A DNA stretch of 64,000 bases from contig JBMOMX010000038.1 of NCBI GenBank assembly GCA_049323435.1, forward strand, positions 1 to 64,000, given 5' to 3'. A program made the translations under genes and the position numbers. The notes under the pieces were generated by a model that was not told the DNA's origin, searched no databases, and saw only the letters and a program-made list of their open reading frames with translations. Positions 1-6,633 of this stretch are shown one piece after another; position 1 is the first letter of the stretch, and each line of letters opens with the position of its first letter. This stretch comes from UBA11222 sp049323435 (GTDB lineage Bacteria > Pseudomonadota > Alphaproteobacteria > UBA11222).

Positions 1-89
1 GGGAGGCATATGCCGCTACCATCCTCCTCCCCCTGAAAGGGGGAGGCCGGGAGGGGGTCAATGGACAAACCTGATGTCATACCGCTATA
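1..89 (-). repeat. MITE-like element, truncated by the window edge
   Basis: Positions 20-59 read, on the minus strand, as the GC hairpin module also present at 32101-32134 and 54214-54245. The preceding bases (1-20) resemble the spacer between modules at 32.1 kb. The outer end, 61-89 read on the minus strand, matches the right end of the element at 6319-6530: 21 of 23 bases from GGTATGAC onward. This copy therefore joins the C-rich hairpin core to an end found elsewhere on a different core. The left part lies outside the window. Confidence 0.6.
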
Positions 90-318
90 GATGTTATGAT
101 CCATGACACACGCATCATCCGGAAGGGCGCTGACTTCACCATACCGCCCAATCTCGGCAGCTATGACGCGCGGTAAAGGCCATTTTCGCGCATAAAAGCG
201 GCATTGCGCCCGGCAAACGAAACATTAACCTTATCCCGGCTATTCTGGCCACCATTGCCCCTTTCAGAAATGATTTCGACATTCTGACAGGCTCTCTGCC
301 TAACTCAATGGAGGCTTT
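90..318. other. Intergenic stretch with no recognised gene
   Basis: No reading frame here has convincing coding character; the one open frame on the minus strand (136-330) overlaps the start of the next gene and resembles nothing. No tRNA, clear terminator or consensus promoter pair was found. A purine-rich GGAGG at 310-314 belongs to the downstream gene. The stretch presumably holds the promoter of the gene starting at 319. Confidence 0.4.
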
Positions 319-777
319 ATGAATAGCCAAGCGCCCGGGCTGGAACCACTTAGTTGGTCCGGCGATTTAATGAAGGATACTTTCACCTACCGCTTCGTTG
401 ATATCAGCGCGACCTTGCTGGATCTGGTGATGGAAAATCAGTCCGTGGCGGATCACTATCTGGCCTGGATTGATGAACAGGAAGAAGATCAGCAATCGGA
501 TGAGCCGGCCGCCATCACTCCGCTGGTATTGTCAGAGCTGCGCAACGAGAGCGGCTCGCATATTCTGGTGCTGGCCCTGCCAACAGGTGGACAGTTTCTC
601 GTGGTGTTTCAGACCGGCGAATTCAACGCCAAAATTATCATCGCGCAAGATCAGGAGACTGCCACACTCCAGGCTGCGGGCATCACCGAATTTACCGGTG
701 ATCTGCATTACGCCATCAATTGGGGCAAGGATTTCATCGACCGCATTGACGAGGAAATGATCGCCGCCGGCATGTAG
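319..777 (+). CDS. Small acidic cytoplasmic protein of unknown function
   Basis: A 152-residue protein that I do not recognise. It has no signal peptide or membrane segment, an acidic stretch around residues 53-63 (EQEEDQQSDEP), and alternating hydrophobic strands from about residue 70 to 125, which suggests a compact alpha/beta domain. The ATG at 319 follows GGAGG at 310-314, rather close at four bases; an internal ATG at 370 (MKDTFTYRF) is an alternative start. It converges with the DUF1150 gene, 39 bases away. That it is a real gene is supported by its length, composition and ribosome-binding site; nothing in the context assigns a role. Confidence 0.65.
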   Translation: MNSQAPGLEPLSWSGDLMKDTFTYRFVDISATLLDLVMENQSVADHYLAWIDEQEEDQQSDEPAAITPLVLSELRNESGSHILVLALPTGGQFLVVFQTGEFNAKIIIAQDQETATLQAAGITEFTGDLHYAINWGKDFIDRIDEEMIAAGM

Positions 778-816
778 CCAGCGGCGATAGTGGTTCCCCT
801 TCCCGGCAGGGCCGGT

Positions 817-1056
817 CTAGTGGACGCTGACGGGCCGCATATTGTGCTGGCGTGCGGCATGAAAGGCCGCCTCCCGATTGCCGACCACCGCCAGCGGTGC
901 GCCTGCCTCGGAATGGATGGCATAAAGGGTGATGCCCGGCGGCACCCCCTGCAATCCCTGAACCTGGGATGAATCCACCGCTTTGACATAAACCATCTGA
1001 CCAGGCAGCAGCGGTGCAGCAGCGGGCGGGGTTACATTTTCATTCTTATTGTCCAT
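817..1056 (-). CDS. DUF1150 family protein
   Basis: A 79-residue protein of the DUF1150 type. The N-terminus is Asn/Pro/Ala-rich, followed by a conserved core beginning near PGQMVYVKAV and ending in a segment in which LYAIHSEAGAPLAVV and the AAFHAARQHN helix are visible. The biochemical role of the family is unknown, but in alphaproteobacteria it commonly sits directly downstream of a small heat-shock protein gene, as here: the hsp20 gene ends 23 bases upstream. GAGAGGA lies upstream of the ATG. Co-transcription from the heat-shock-type promoter near 1651-1682 is inferred. Confidence 0.85.
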   Translation of the reverse strand: MDNKNENVTPPAAAPLLPGQMVYVKAVDSSQVQGLQGVPPGITLYAIHSEAGAPLAVVGNREAAFHAARQHNMRPVSVH

Positions 1057-1079
1057 GGCTTTGATCCTCTCAGCCGCGC

Positions 1080-1559
1080 TTATTGCGCTTCAATTGTGGT
1101 GGCATCATGCTTCTGGACGCTGCCATTATGGGGGCGTGCGTCTTTCGGCTGGCTACCGGTGATTTCGATCGTGCGGGTCACGCTGGCCGGCTTGGGGCGT
1201 TGCAAGTCTATATGCAACAAACCATTGTCGAGCCGCGCGGCGCTGACCTCAATGCCCTCGGCAATAACAAAACTGCGCTGAAACTGGCGCGCCGCGATAC
1301 CGCGATGCAGATAGATCCGGCCCGGTTCCTCCACCTGCTTGCCGCGCACGGTAAGCTGGTTATCTTCCAGGCTGACGGTCAGCTGATCCAGTGTAAAGCC
1401 CGCCACCGCCAGGCTGATACGCAGGCTGTGATCGCCAATCTGTTCTATATTATACGGCGGATAGCCATCATTGGCCGATTTGGCGACGCGATCAAGCATC
1501 CGCTCCACGCGATCAAAGCCAAGCAATAAGGGGCTGGAAAAAAGCGAAACATGCGACAT
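1080..1559 (-). CDS. Small heat-shock protein, Hsp20 / alpha-crystallin family
   Basis: A 159-residue ATP-independent holdase of the IbpA/HspA type that binds unfolding proteins in the cytoplasm. The alpha-crystallin domain runs from about residue 33 to 133, starting at YPPYNIEQIG, with the family pattern FQRSF in the middle and GLLHIDL near the end, then a short polar tail. The ATG at 1559 follows a strong GGAGGA (1568-1573). It is the first gene of a two-gene unit with DUF1150. The leader carries a heat-shock-type promoter and a possible RNA thermometer, annotated separately. Length and domain layout are normal for the family. Confidence 0.93.
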   Translation of the reverse strand: MSHVSLFSSPLLLGFDRVERMLDRVAKSANDGYPPYNIEQIGDHSLRISLAVAGFTLDQLTVSLEDNQLTVRGKQVEEPGRIYLHRGIAARQFQRSFVIAEGIEVSAARLDNGLLHIDLQRPKPASVTRTIEITGSQPKDARPHNGSVQKHDATTIEAQ

Positions 1560-1567
1560 AGGTCAAG

Positions 1568-1590
1568 TCCTCCGGCAAGCGACATTGACA
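1568..1590 (-). promoter_or_regulatory. ROSE-like RNA thermometer candidate in the hsp20 leader
   Basis: On the minus strand the leader contains UCGCU (1582 down to 1578) four bases before GGAGGA (1573-1568), which is eight bases before the start codon. UYGCU opposite an AGGA Shine-Dalgarno is the hallmark of the terminal hairpin of ROSE elements, known in leaders of rhizobial small heat-shock genes. A GC-rich upstream part of the leader (about 1590-1640) could form the other hairpins. This is motif recognition only; folding was not computed. Confidence 0.4.
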
Positions 1591-1650
1591 GCTGCGGACC
1601 CGAACCGGCGTCCGGCACCTGAAGTTTACGGCCCGATCTGGCACCGCTCT

Positions 1651-1682
1651 CTATACTTAGCGTGTTCACGCCCCGGTTCAAG
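1651..1682 (-). promoter_or_regulatory. Candidate RpoH (heat-shock) promoter for hsp20-DUF1150
   Basis: On the minus strand CTTGAA lies at 1682-1677 and CTAAGTATAG at 1660-1651, giving CTTG-N18 and then a degenerate form of the alphaproteobacterial sigma-32 minus-10 box. The distance to the hsp20 start is about 90 bases, leaving room for a thermometer leader. The minus-10 match is only partial. Confidence 0.4.
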
Positions 1683-1722
1683 GGGGCATGCCATAAATCT
1701 GTAATGCCCGCCCCTGACCTGG

Positions 1723-1737
1723 TTAATGCAAGGTTAA
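1723..1737. promoter_or_regulatory. CtrA-type box TTAA-N7-TTAA
   Basis: TTAA at 1723-1726, seven bases, then TTAAC from 1734 matches the full CtrA consensus exactly. It lies between the divergent hsp20 and MBL-hydrolase genes, about 105 bases before the latter. A related near-match, TTAA-N7-TTAC, occurs around 14083-14097 between hisI and folE. Binding is inferred only. Confidence 0.35.
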
Positions 1738-1842
1738 CAAGGCCCCGATCCGGCAGCCTTCCGGCATGACCCCCCCGGGGGCCAGGCCGGTGCATATAAC
1801 AGCGCTTTGCATCTGCCATTTGCATGCCTATATAACTGCGCT

Positions 1843-2913
1843 ATGGACCAGTATGCGCCCCGAACATCGCGCTTTGACCGCATGCGCCCGCGCCGCATCC
1901 CTGAGGATGTGGCGGCGGCGCCCGGGCGGCCCGCGCATCATATGCCAAATGGCCTGTTCCGCAATCCGCCCGGAAGCCCGCAGCGCGATGTGGATATGCG
2001 TACCATGCTGCGTTTTCTGGCGCGCATGGCGCGTAATTCCCGCGCTAAGGTCATCACGCCGCAAGACCATGTGGTGCCGGAACGCCGCGCCATAGCCGGA
2101 CTGCGTGTGCTGAACGGAGCGGACAGCCTGACCTGGCTTGGCCATGCGGCGTTTTTGATCCGGATTGCGGGCAAGACCATCCTGACTGATCCCTATCTGT
2201 CCGACTATGCCGGCCCCAGCCGGCTTGGCCCCAAACGTTTTGTCAAAAGCGGTATTGCCGCGCAAAATCTGCCGCAAATCGACATACTGCTTGTCAGCCA
2301 TAATCATTATGACCATCTGGATGAAGTCACATTGCGGCATCTTCCGCATAAGGATCAAATTCAGGTAGTGGCGCCGCTGCGGCTGGGTGAATTTTTTCTG
2401 CGGCGCGGATTTCAGCGGGTCGTGGAACTGGACTGGGAACAGCACTATAGCCTGGATGGGGTGACGCTTACCGCCCTGCCGGTGGTGCACTGGTCGCGCC
2501 GTAATACAAGCGACACCAACCGCACCCTATGGGCGGGATTTTCCATACGCGGCGCGGGGCAGCATGTGTTTTTTGGCGGCGACAGCGCCTATGGCCAGGT
2601 GTTCAAACAGATCGGCGAGCGCCACGGCCCTTTTGATACAGCCCTGCTGGGAATTGGCGGCTATGCGCCTGAGACGATCATGCACGCCTCGCATGCAACA
2701 CCGGAACAGGCCGTGCAGATCGGCCGCGATATCGGGGCGCGGCGGCTGGTCGGCATGCATTGGGGCACGGTTATTCTGACCGAGGAACCCCCGTTCGAAC
2801 CGCCGCTGCGCTTTATCGCGTCGGGCCGCGCGCATGGCTATGCGGATCAGGATCTGTGGGTGATGAAAATCGGCGAAAGCCGGTTATTGCTGCCGGCCAA
2901 TGCGGGAAATTAA
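1843..2913 (+). CDS. MBL-fold metallo-hydrolase, UlaG / NAPE-PLD-like
   Basis: A 356-residue metallo-beta-lactamase-fold hydrolase. The zinc motif HNHYDHLD is at residues about 153-160, with later ligands in FFGGDSAYG and in HWGTV. Proteins of this type include N-acyl-phosphatidylethanolamine phospholipase D and UlaG-like lactonases, so the substrate cannot be stated. The first 90 residues are Arg/Pro-rich and poorly conserved in look, so the true start is uncertain: the ATG at 1843 is used, with a TTG at 1807 upstream and internal ATGs later (for example 1879). It is convergent with mrp, 32 bases away. Confidence 0.85.
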   Translation: MDQYAPRTSRFDRMRPRRIPEDVAAAPGRPAHHMPNGLFRNPPGSPQRDVDMRTMLRFLARMARNSRAKVITPQDHVVPERRAIAGLRVLNGADSLTWLGHAAFLIRIAGKTILTDPYLSDYAGPSRLGPKRFVKSGIAAQNLPQIDILLVSHNHYDHLDEVTLRHLPHKDQIQVVAPLRLGEFFLRRGFQRVVELDWEQHYSLDGVTLTALPVVHWSRRNTSDTNRTLWAGFSIRGAGQHVFFGGDSAYGQVFKQIGERHGPFDTALLGIGGYAPETIMHASHATPEQAVQIGRDIGARRLVGMHWGTVILTEEPPFEPPLRFIASGRAHGYADQDLWVMKIGESRLLLPANAGN

Positions 2914-2945
2914 CAGGCCGGCAATTAACAAGGCGGCTGCACCCC

Positions 2946-4133
2946 CTACTCAATTACAATTCTTGGCGCGGCCCGTCCCGGCGCATTTTGGGCGGTGTCT
3001 AGCTTGTGCGCGACCAGCTCTGCGATATCGCGATAGATCAGGGCCTGCGCACTGGCAGGCGCGCTGATGACGATGGGGGTACCGGCATCCGAGGTCTCGC
3101 GGATCGACTGATGCAGGGGTATCTCGCCCAGAAAATCGCAGCCATATTTTTCCGCCGTGGCGCGCGCGCCGCCCTGGCCGAAAATATAGTGTTTCTCACC
3201 GCTTTCCGGACTGACGAAATAGCTCATATTTTCAATCACGCCCAGAATCGGCACATGTGTGGTCTCGAACATTTTCAGCCCGCGCCGTGCATCAATCAGC
3301 GCGATTTCCTGCGGCGTCGAGACGATGATGGCGCCCGCCAGCGGCACCCGCTGCACCAGAGTCAGTTGCGCATCACCGGTGCCGGGCGGCATATCGACGA
3401 CCAGAATGTCCAGCTCGCCCCAGGCGACATCGTTCAGCATCTGGGTCAGCGCACTCATCACCATCGGGCCGCGCCAGATCATGGGCGTGTCTTCATCGAC
3501 CAGAAAGCCGATCGACATGCATTTGACGCCGTAATTCTGCATCGGCAGCAATTTGTGCCCATCCGTCGTCGAGGGCTTGCCTTTCAGGCCCAGCATCCGC
3601 GGGATCGAAGGCCCGTATATATCCGCATCCAGCAGCCCGACCTTTTTGCCGAGTCCCGCCAGCGCCAGCGCCAGATTGACGGCCGTGGTGGATTTGCCGA
3701 CGCCGCCCTTGCCGCTGGCCACTGCGATAATCGCCTTGATGCCGGGAATAGTCTGCTTTTCACCTGTCTTGGCGGCCTGTTTTACCGCAAGTCTGGGGGC
3801 CTGAGCATGTTTATGATCATGCTTATGATCGTGATCATGCGCATGGGCGGCGGGGCGGGCTTTGGTCCGGGCCGGACTGTCATGGTGCGCCGTCAGCACC
3901 ACAGCAACTTTCGTGACGCCGGGCAGTTCGCGCAGCGCATCAATACAGGCCATGCGCAGCGGTTCCCTGGCCGCGCCCTCATCCGGCGATACTTCCAGCG
4001 TGAAACCTATTTCACTGTCTTTGATGACAAGGCCTTGCACCATGCCAAGACTGACAATATCGCGGCCCCTGTCAGGATCCATTATCTGGGACAGCGCCTT
4101 CAGGATTTGCTCGCGATCCGGCATAAGAGGCAC
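2946..4133 (-). CDS. mrp: Mrp/ApbC family iron-sulfur carrier ATPase
   Basis: A 395-residue P-loop ATPase that carries and delivers Fe-S clusters. Residues 5-80 form a MIP18 (DUF59) domain; the deviant Walker A motif GKGGVGKST is at about 141-149, followed by the switch region with VDMPPGTGD and the family block ending in EIPLHQSIRE. Between the domains is a linker with histidine at every second position from 97 to 109 (seven His alternating with Ala, Asp and Lys), which is unusual. Length is normal. The gene is divergent from hflK, 149 bases away. The canonical C-terminal CxxC seen in some homologues was not found. Confidence 0.93.
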   Translation of the reverse strand: MPLMPDREQILKALSQIMDPDRGRDIVSLGMVQGLVIKDSEIGFTLEVSPDEGAAREPLRMACIDALRELPGVTKVAVVLTAHHDSPARTKARPAAHAHDHDHKHDHKHAQAPRLAVKQAAKTGEKQTIPGIKAIIAVASGKGGVGKSTTAVNLALALAGLGKKVGLLDADIYGPSIPRMLGLKGKPSTTDGHKLLPMQNYGVKCMSIGFLVDEDTPMIWRGPMVMSALTQMLNDVAWGELDILVVDMPPGTGDAQLTLVQRVPLAGAIIVSTPQEIALIDARRGLKMFETTHVPILGVIENMSYFVSPESGEKHYIFGQGGARATAEKYGCDFLGEIPLHQSIRETSDAGTPIVISAPASAQALIYRDIAELVAHKLDTAQNAPGRAAPRIVIE

Positions 4134-4196
4134 CTGTTTCTATCTAATATGTTGAAATACACGCTATCACACGCCACCTCTGTCCCTGTGACGCGA

Positions 4197-4225
4197 TTGA
4201 TTAACCGCCATGCCTGTCATATAAC
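4197..4225 (+). promoter_or_regulatory. Sigma-70-type promoter candidate for hflKC
   Basis: TTGATT at 4197-4202 and TATAAC at 4220-4225 are separated by exactly 17 bases. Transcription would start near 4232 and leave a leader of about 50 bases before the hflK ATG, with GGAGAG just upstream of that ATG. Confidence 0.5.
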
Positions 4226-4282
4226 CCGCATAAGCGCTAATGCCAATACGAGCCTTGATCAGACCTGTGGAGAGCAACCAAT

Positions 4283-5437
4283 ATGCCATGGAATAATGAC
4301 GGTGACGGCGGTTCCGCCAATCGCGGGCCCTGGGGCAAGCGTCCCGGCGACGGCGGCGGCGGCGGAGGCGGTCCACGGGGGCCGCAAGGCCCATGGGGCG
4401 GCGGTGGTGGTGGCGGCGAGCCGCCAGATATTGAAGCCATGCTGCGCCAGGCGCAGGACCGGCTGAAAAATCTGTTTCCAGGCGGCCAGGTTAGCGGGCG
4501 GGGTCTTGGCCTGGTGGCTATCTTGCTGGGCGGGTTTTGGCTGGCGACCGGTTTTTATACGGTGAAAACCGACCAGCAGGGCGTGGTGCTGCGTTTCGGC
4601 AAATTTTCGGAAATCACGCAGCCTGGTTTGAACTATCATCTGCCCTATCCCATTGAAAGCGTCGTGAAGCCGCCTGTGACCAATGTGAACCGGGTCGATG
4701 TGGGCTTTCGCCCCTTTACCGACACGCGCAATCCGGACCGCACCCAGGACGTTCCCCAGGAAAGCCTGATGCTTACAGGAGATGAAAATATCGTCGATGT
4801 GGATTTTTCGGTGTTCTGGCGCATACGGGATGCCGAAAAATATCTGTTCAACATGGCCAATACGGATGAAAATGTGAAAGCCGTGGCGCAAAGCGCCATG
4901 CGCGAAGTCATTGGCCGCATGCAGATCACACCGATTCTGACCGAGGCGCGCAGTCAAATCGAGCAGGATGTCATGACGCTTACCCAGCAGGTGCTGGATA
5001 ATTACAATGCCGGTGTGCAAATCAGCCAGGTGCAATTGCAGAAGGTTGATCCGCCTATCGCGGTCATCGACGCCTTCCGCGACGTGCAGGCAGCGCGCGC
5101 CGATCTGGAGCGTCAGCGCAACGAAGCCGAAGCCTATGCCAATGACATCATACCGCGCGCCCGAGGCGAAGCGGCGCAGATTGAACAGGACGCACAGGCC
5201 TATATGCAGCAGACCATTGCCGAGGCCGAAGGCGACGCGCAGCGTTTTACCGCCGTCTACACACAATATGCCAAGGCCAAGGAAGTCACGCAAAAACGCA
5301 TTTATATCGAGACCATGGAAAAACTGCTGGCCGGCATGAACAAGGTGGTGATCACGGATCCAAAAGGCAGCGGCATGGTGCCCTATCTGCCCCTGCCGGA
5401 ATTGCGTAACCGCACCCAGACTGGAGAAGCGCAATGA
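4283..5437 (+). CDS. hflK: FtsH protease modulator HflK
   Basis: A 384-residue inner-membrane SPFH (band 7) protein that assembles with HflC around the FtsH protease and limits its action on membrane proteins. The N-terminus is strongly Gly/Pro-rich (residues 20-47, with two long glycine runs), followed by a single membrane segment at about 72-92 and the band-7 domain from about 93 to 270, then a coiled-coil rich in Glu/Ala and Arg. Start ATG at 4283 follows GGAGAG. It overlaps hflC by four bases, so the two are translationally coupled. The order hflK-hflC-degP is common in alphaproteobacteria. Confidence 0.95.
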   Translation: MPWNNDGDGGSANRGPWGKRPGDGGGGGGGPRGPQGPWGGGGGGGEPPDIEAMLRQAQDRLKNLFPGGQVSGRGLGLVAILLGGFWLATGFYTVKTDQQGVVLRFGKFSEITQPGLNYHLPYPIESVVKPPVTNVNRVDVGFRPFTDTRNPDRTQDVPQESLMLTGDENIVDVDFSVFWRIRDAEKYLFNMANTDENVKAVAQSAMREVIGRMQITPILTEARSQIEQDVMTLTQQVLDNYNAGVQISQVQLQKVDPPIAVIDAFRDVQAARADLERQRNEAEAYANDIIPRARGEAAQIEQDAQAYMQQTIAEAEGDAQRFTAVYTQYAKAKEVTQKRIYIETMEKLLAGMNKVVITDPKGSGMVPYLPLPELRNRTQTGEAQ

Positions 5438-6321
5438 ACAAAAATTTTCCACTGCTGCTGATCGCGGCCGGCGCCCTGATAGTGCTGGCCTATTCCACGC
5501 TGTTTACGGTGCACCAGACCGAGCAGGCGCTGGTGTTGCAGTTTGGCGATCCCAAACGGGTGGTGAGCGAACCCGGACTGAACTGGAAACTGCCTTTCAT
5601 TCAGAACGTCACCTATTTTGACAAGCGTATCCTGGACTATGACATTCCTGAAGCGGAAGTGATTGCATCGGACCAGAAACGCCTGGTGGTGGACGCATTT
5701 GCCCGCTATCGCATTACGGACCCGCTGAAATTCCGGCAGACCGTCGTCACCCTTGCGGGTGTTGACGCGCGGCTTTCCACCCTGCTGAATGCCGGTTTGC
5801 GGCAGGTTCTGGGCAAGGAAAGCTTTTTCGCCATTCTGTCGGGAGAACGCCGGGCGCTGATGGACCTGATCCGTGACCGCGTGAATAACGAGGCTGCACA
5901 GTTCGGCATCGAAGTTCTGGATGTGCGGGTGCGGCGCGTCGATCTGCCGGAAGCCAACAGCCAGGCGATTTACCGCCGGATGCAGACCGAACGCGAACGC
6001 GAGGCCCGCGAGGCCCGCGCCCAGGGCGCGGAAATCGCCCAGCGTATCCGTTCGCGCGCCGATCGTGAGAAAACCGTATTGCTGGCGGAAGCCAAGCGCG
6101 ATTCAGAAATCACGCGGGGTAAAGGCGATGGCGAGCGCAACCGCATCTTTGCCGAAGCGGTTGGTGCGGACCCGGAATTTTTCGCCTTTTACCGGTCGAT
6201 GCGGGCCTATCAGGAAGCCTTCAAGGCCGCCGACACGACTATGGTGCTTTCCCCAGACAGCGACTTTTTCAGCTATTTCAGCGATATCGGCGGCAAACGC
6301 AGCGGGGCGGGTGGGCGCTAG
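5434..6321 (+). CDS. hflC: FtsH protease modulator HflC
   Basis: A 295-residue partner of HflK with one N-terminal membrane segment (residues about 6-26) and a band-7/SPFH domain in the periplasm, beginning after VHQTEQALVLQFG. The helical region around residues 180-240 is rich in Arg and Glu (TEREREAREARAQG). The C-terminus has the family pattern SPDSDFFSYF near residues 270-280. Its ATG lies inside the hflK stop region. The TAG stop codon (6319-6321) coincides with the first bases of a MITE-like element, suggesting the element inserted at the very end of the gene. Confidence 0.95.
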   Translation: MNKNFPLLLIAAGALIVLAYSTLFTVHQTEQALVLQFGDPKRVVSEPGLNWKLPFIQNVTYFDKRILDYDIPEAEVIASDQKRLVVDAFARYRITDPLKFRQTVVTLAGVDARLSTLLNAGLRQVLGKESFFAILSGERRALMDLIRDRVNNEAAQFGIEVLDVRVRRVDLPEANSQAIYRRMQTEREREAREARAQGAEIAQRIRSRADREKTVLLAEAKRDSEITRGKGDGERNRIFAEAVGADPEFFAFYRSMRAYQEAFKAADTTMVLSPDSDFFSYFSDIGGKRSGAGGR

Positions 6322-6530
6322 ACCGGTATGATTTTAGATTGAATCATCGCCCCACACTCAGTGTCACCGAGCTTGTCCTCGGGCCGGCCAAAGGCCGGAC
6401 CCGGGGGCACTTGGTGCGGGGTCCAGGGGGCCAAACTCAGGTGCTACTTTGCGGCTCCTGGAGCCCGGAATAAATCCGGGGTGACAAGCCGGGAGTGTTG
6501 TATGGTCAAACCTAATGTCATACCTCTAGA
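6319..6530 (+). repeat. MITE-like element with GTCACC...GGTGACA core
   Basis: The left end, TAGACCGGTATGATTTTAG from 6319, and the right end read on the minus strand from 6528, TAGAGGTATGACATTAGG, form an imperfect terminal inverted repeat of about 27 bases. The core (6362-6486) begins TGTCACC and ends GGGGTGACA, with the hairpin CCCGG-aataaat-CCGGG near its right side. The first 40 bases match the copy at 39721 almost throughout. The core is longer here (125 bases) than the 89-base cores at 22101 and 39752. A 76-codon open frame inside it is considered chance. Confidence 0.65.
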
Positions 6531-6633
6531 AATAAAATTCCGGCCCGGATTTGGACATATTTTCTCCGCAATCGGTAAATATCTGTGGTAGCGGGGGTTG
6601 AGACGGAATGGCAGATATAAAAGGAAGGTCTAT

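Noticed and set aside
3006..4466. Plus-strand 486-codon open frame over mrp and its upstream region
   Set aside because: It is antisense to mrp and the hflK start, both of which have clear motifs. Its length reflects high GC and the codon phase of mrp.
4259..5452. Minus-strand 397-codon open frame over hflK
   Set aside because: Antisense shadow of a well-supported HflK gene; no domain, no ribosome-binding site and no conserved motifs.
6361..6591. Plus-strand 76-codon open frame downstream of hflC
   Set aside because: It lies mostly inside the MITE-like element and has no conserved residues; its arginine/glycine/proline composition comes from the hairpins.
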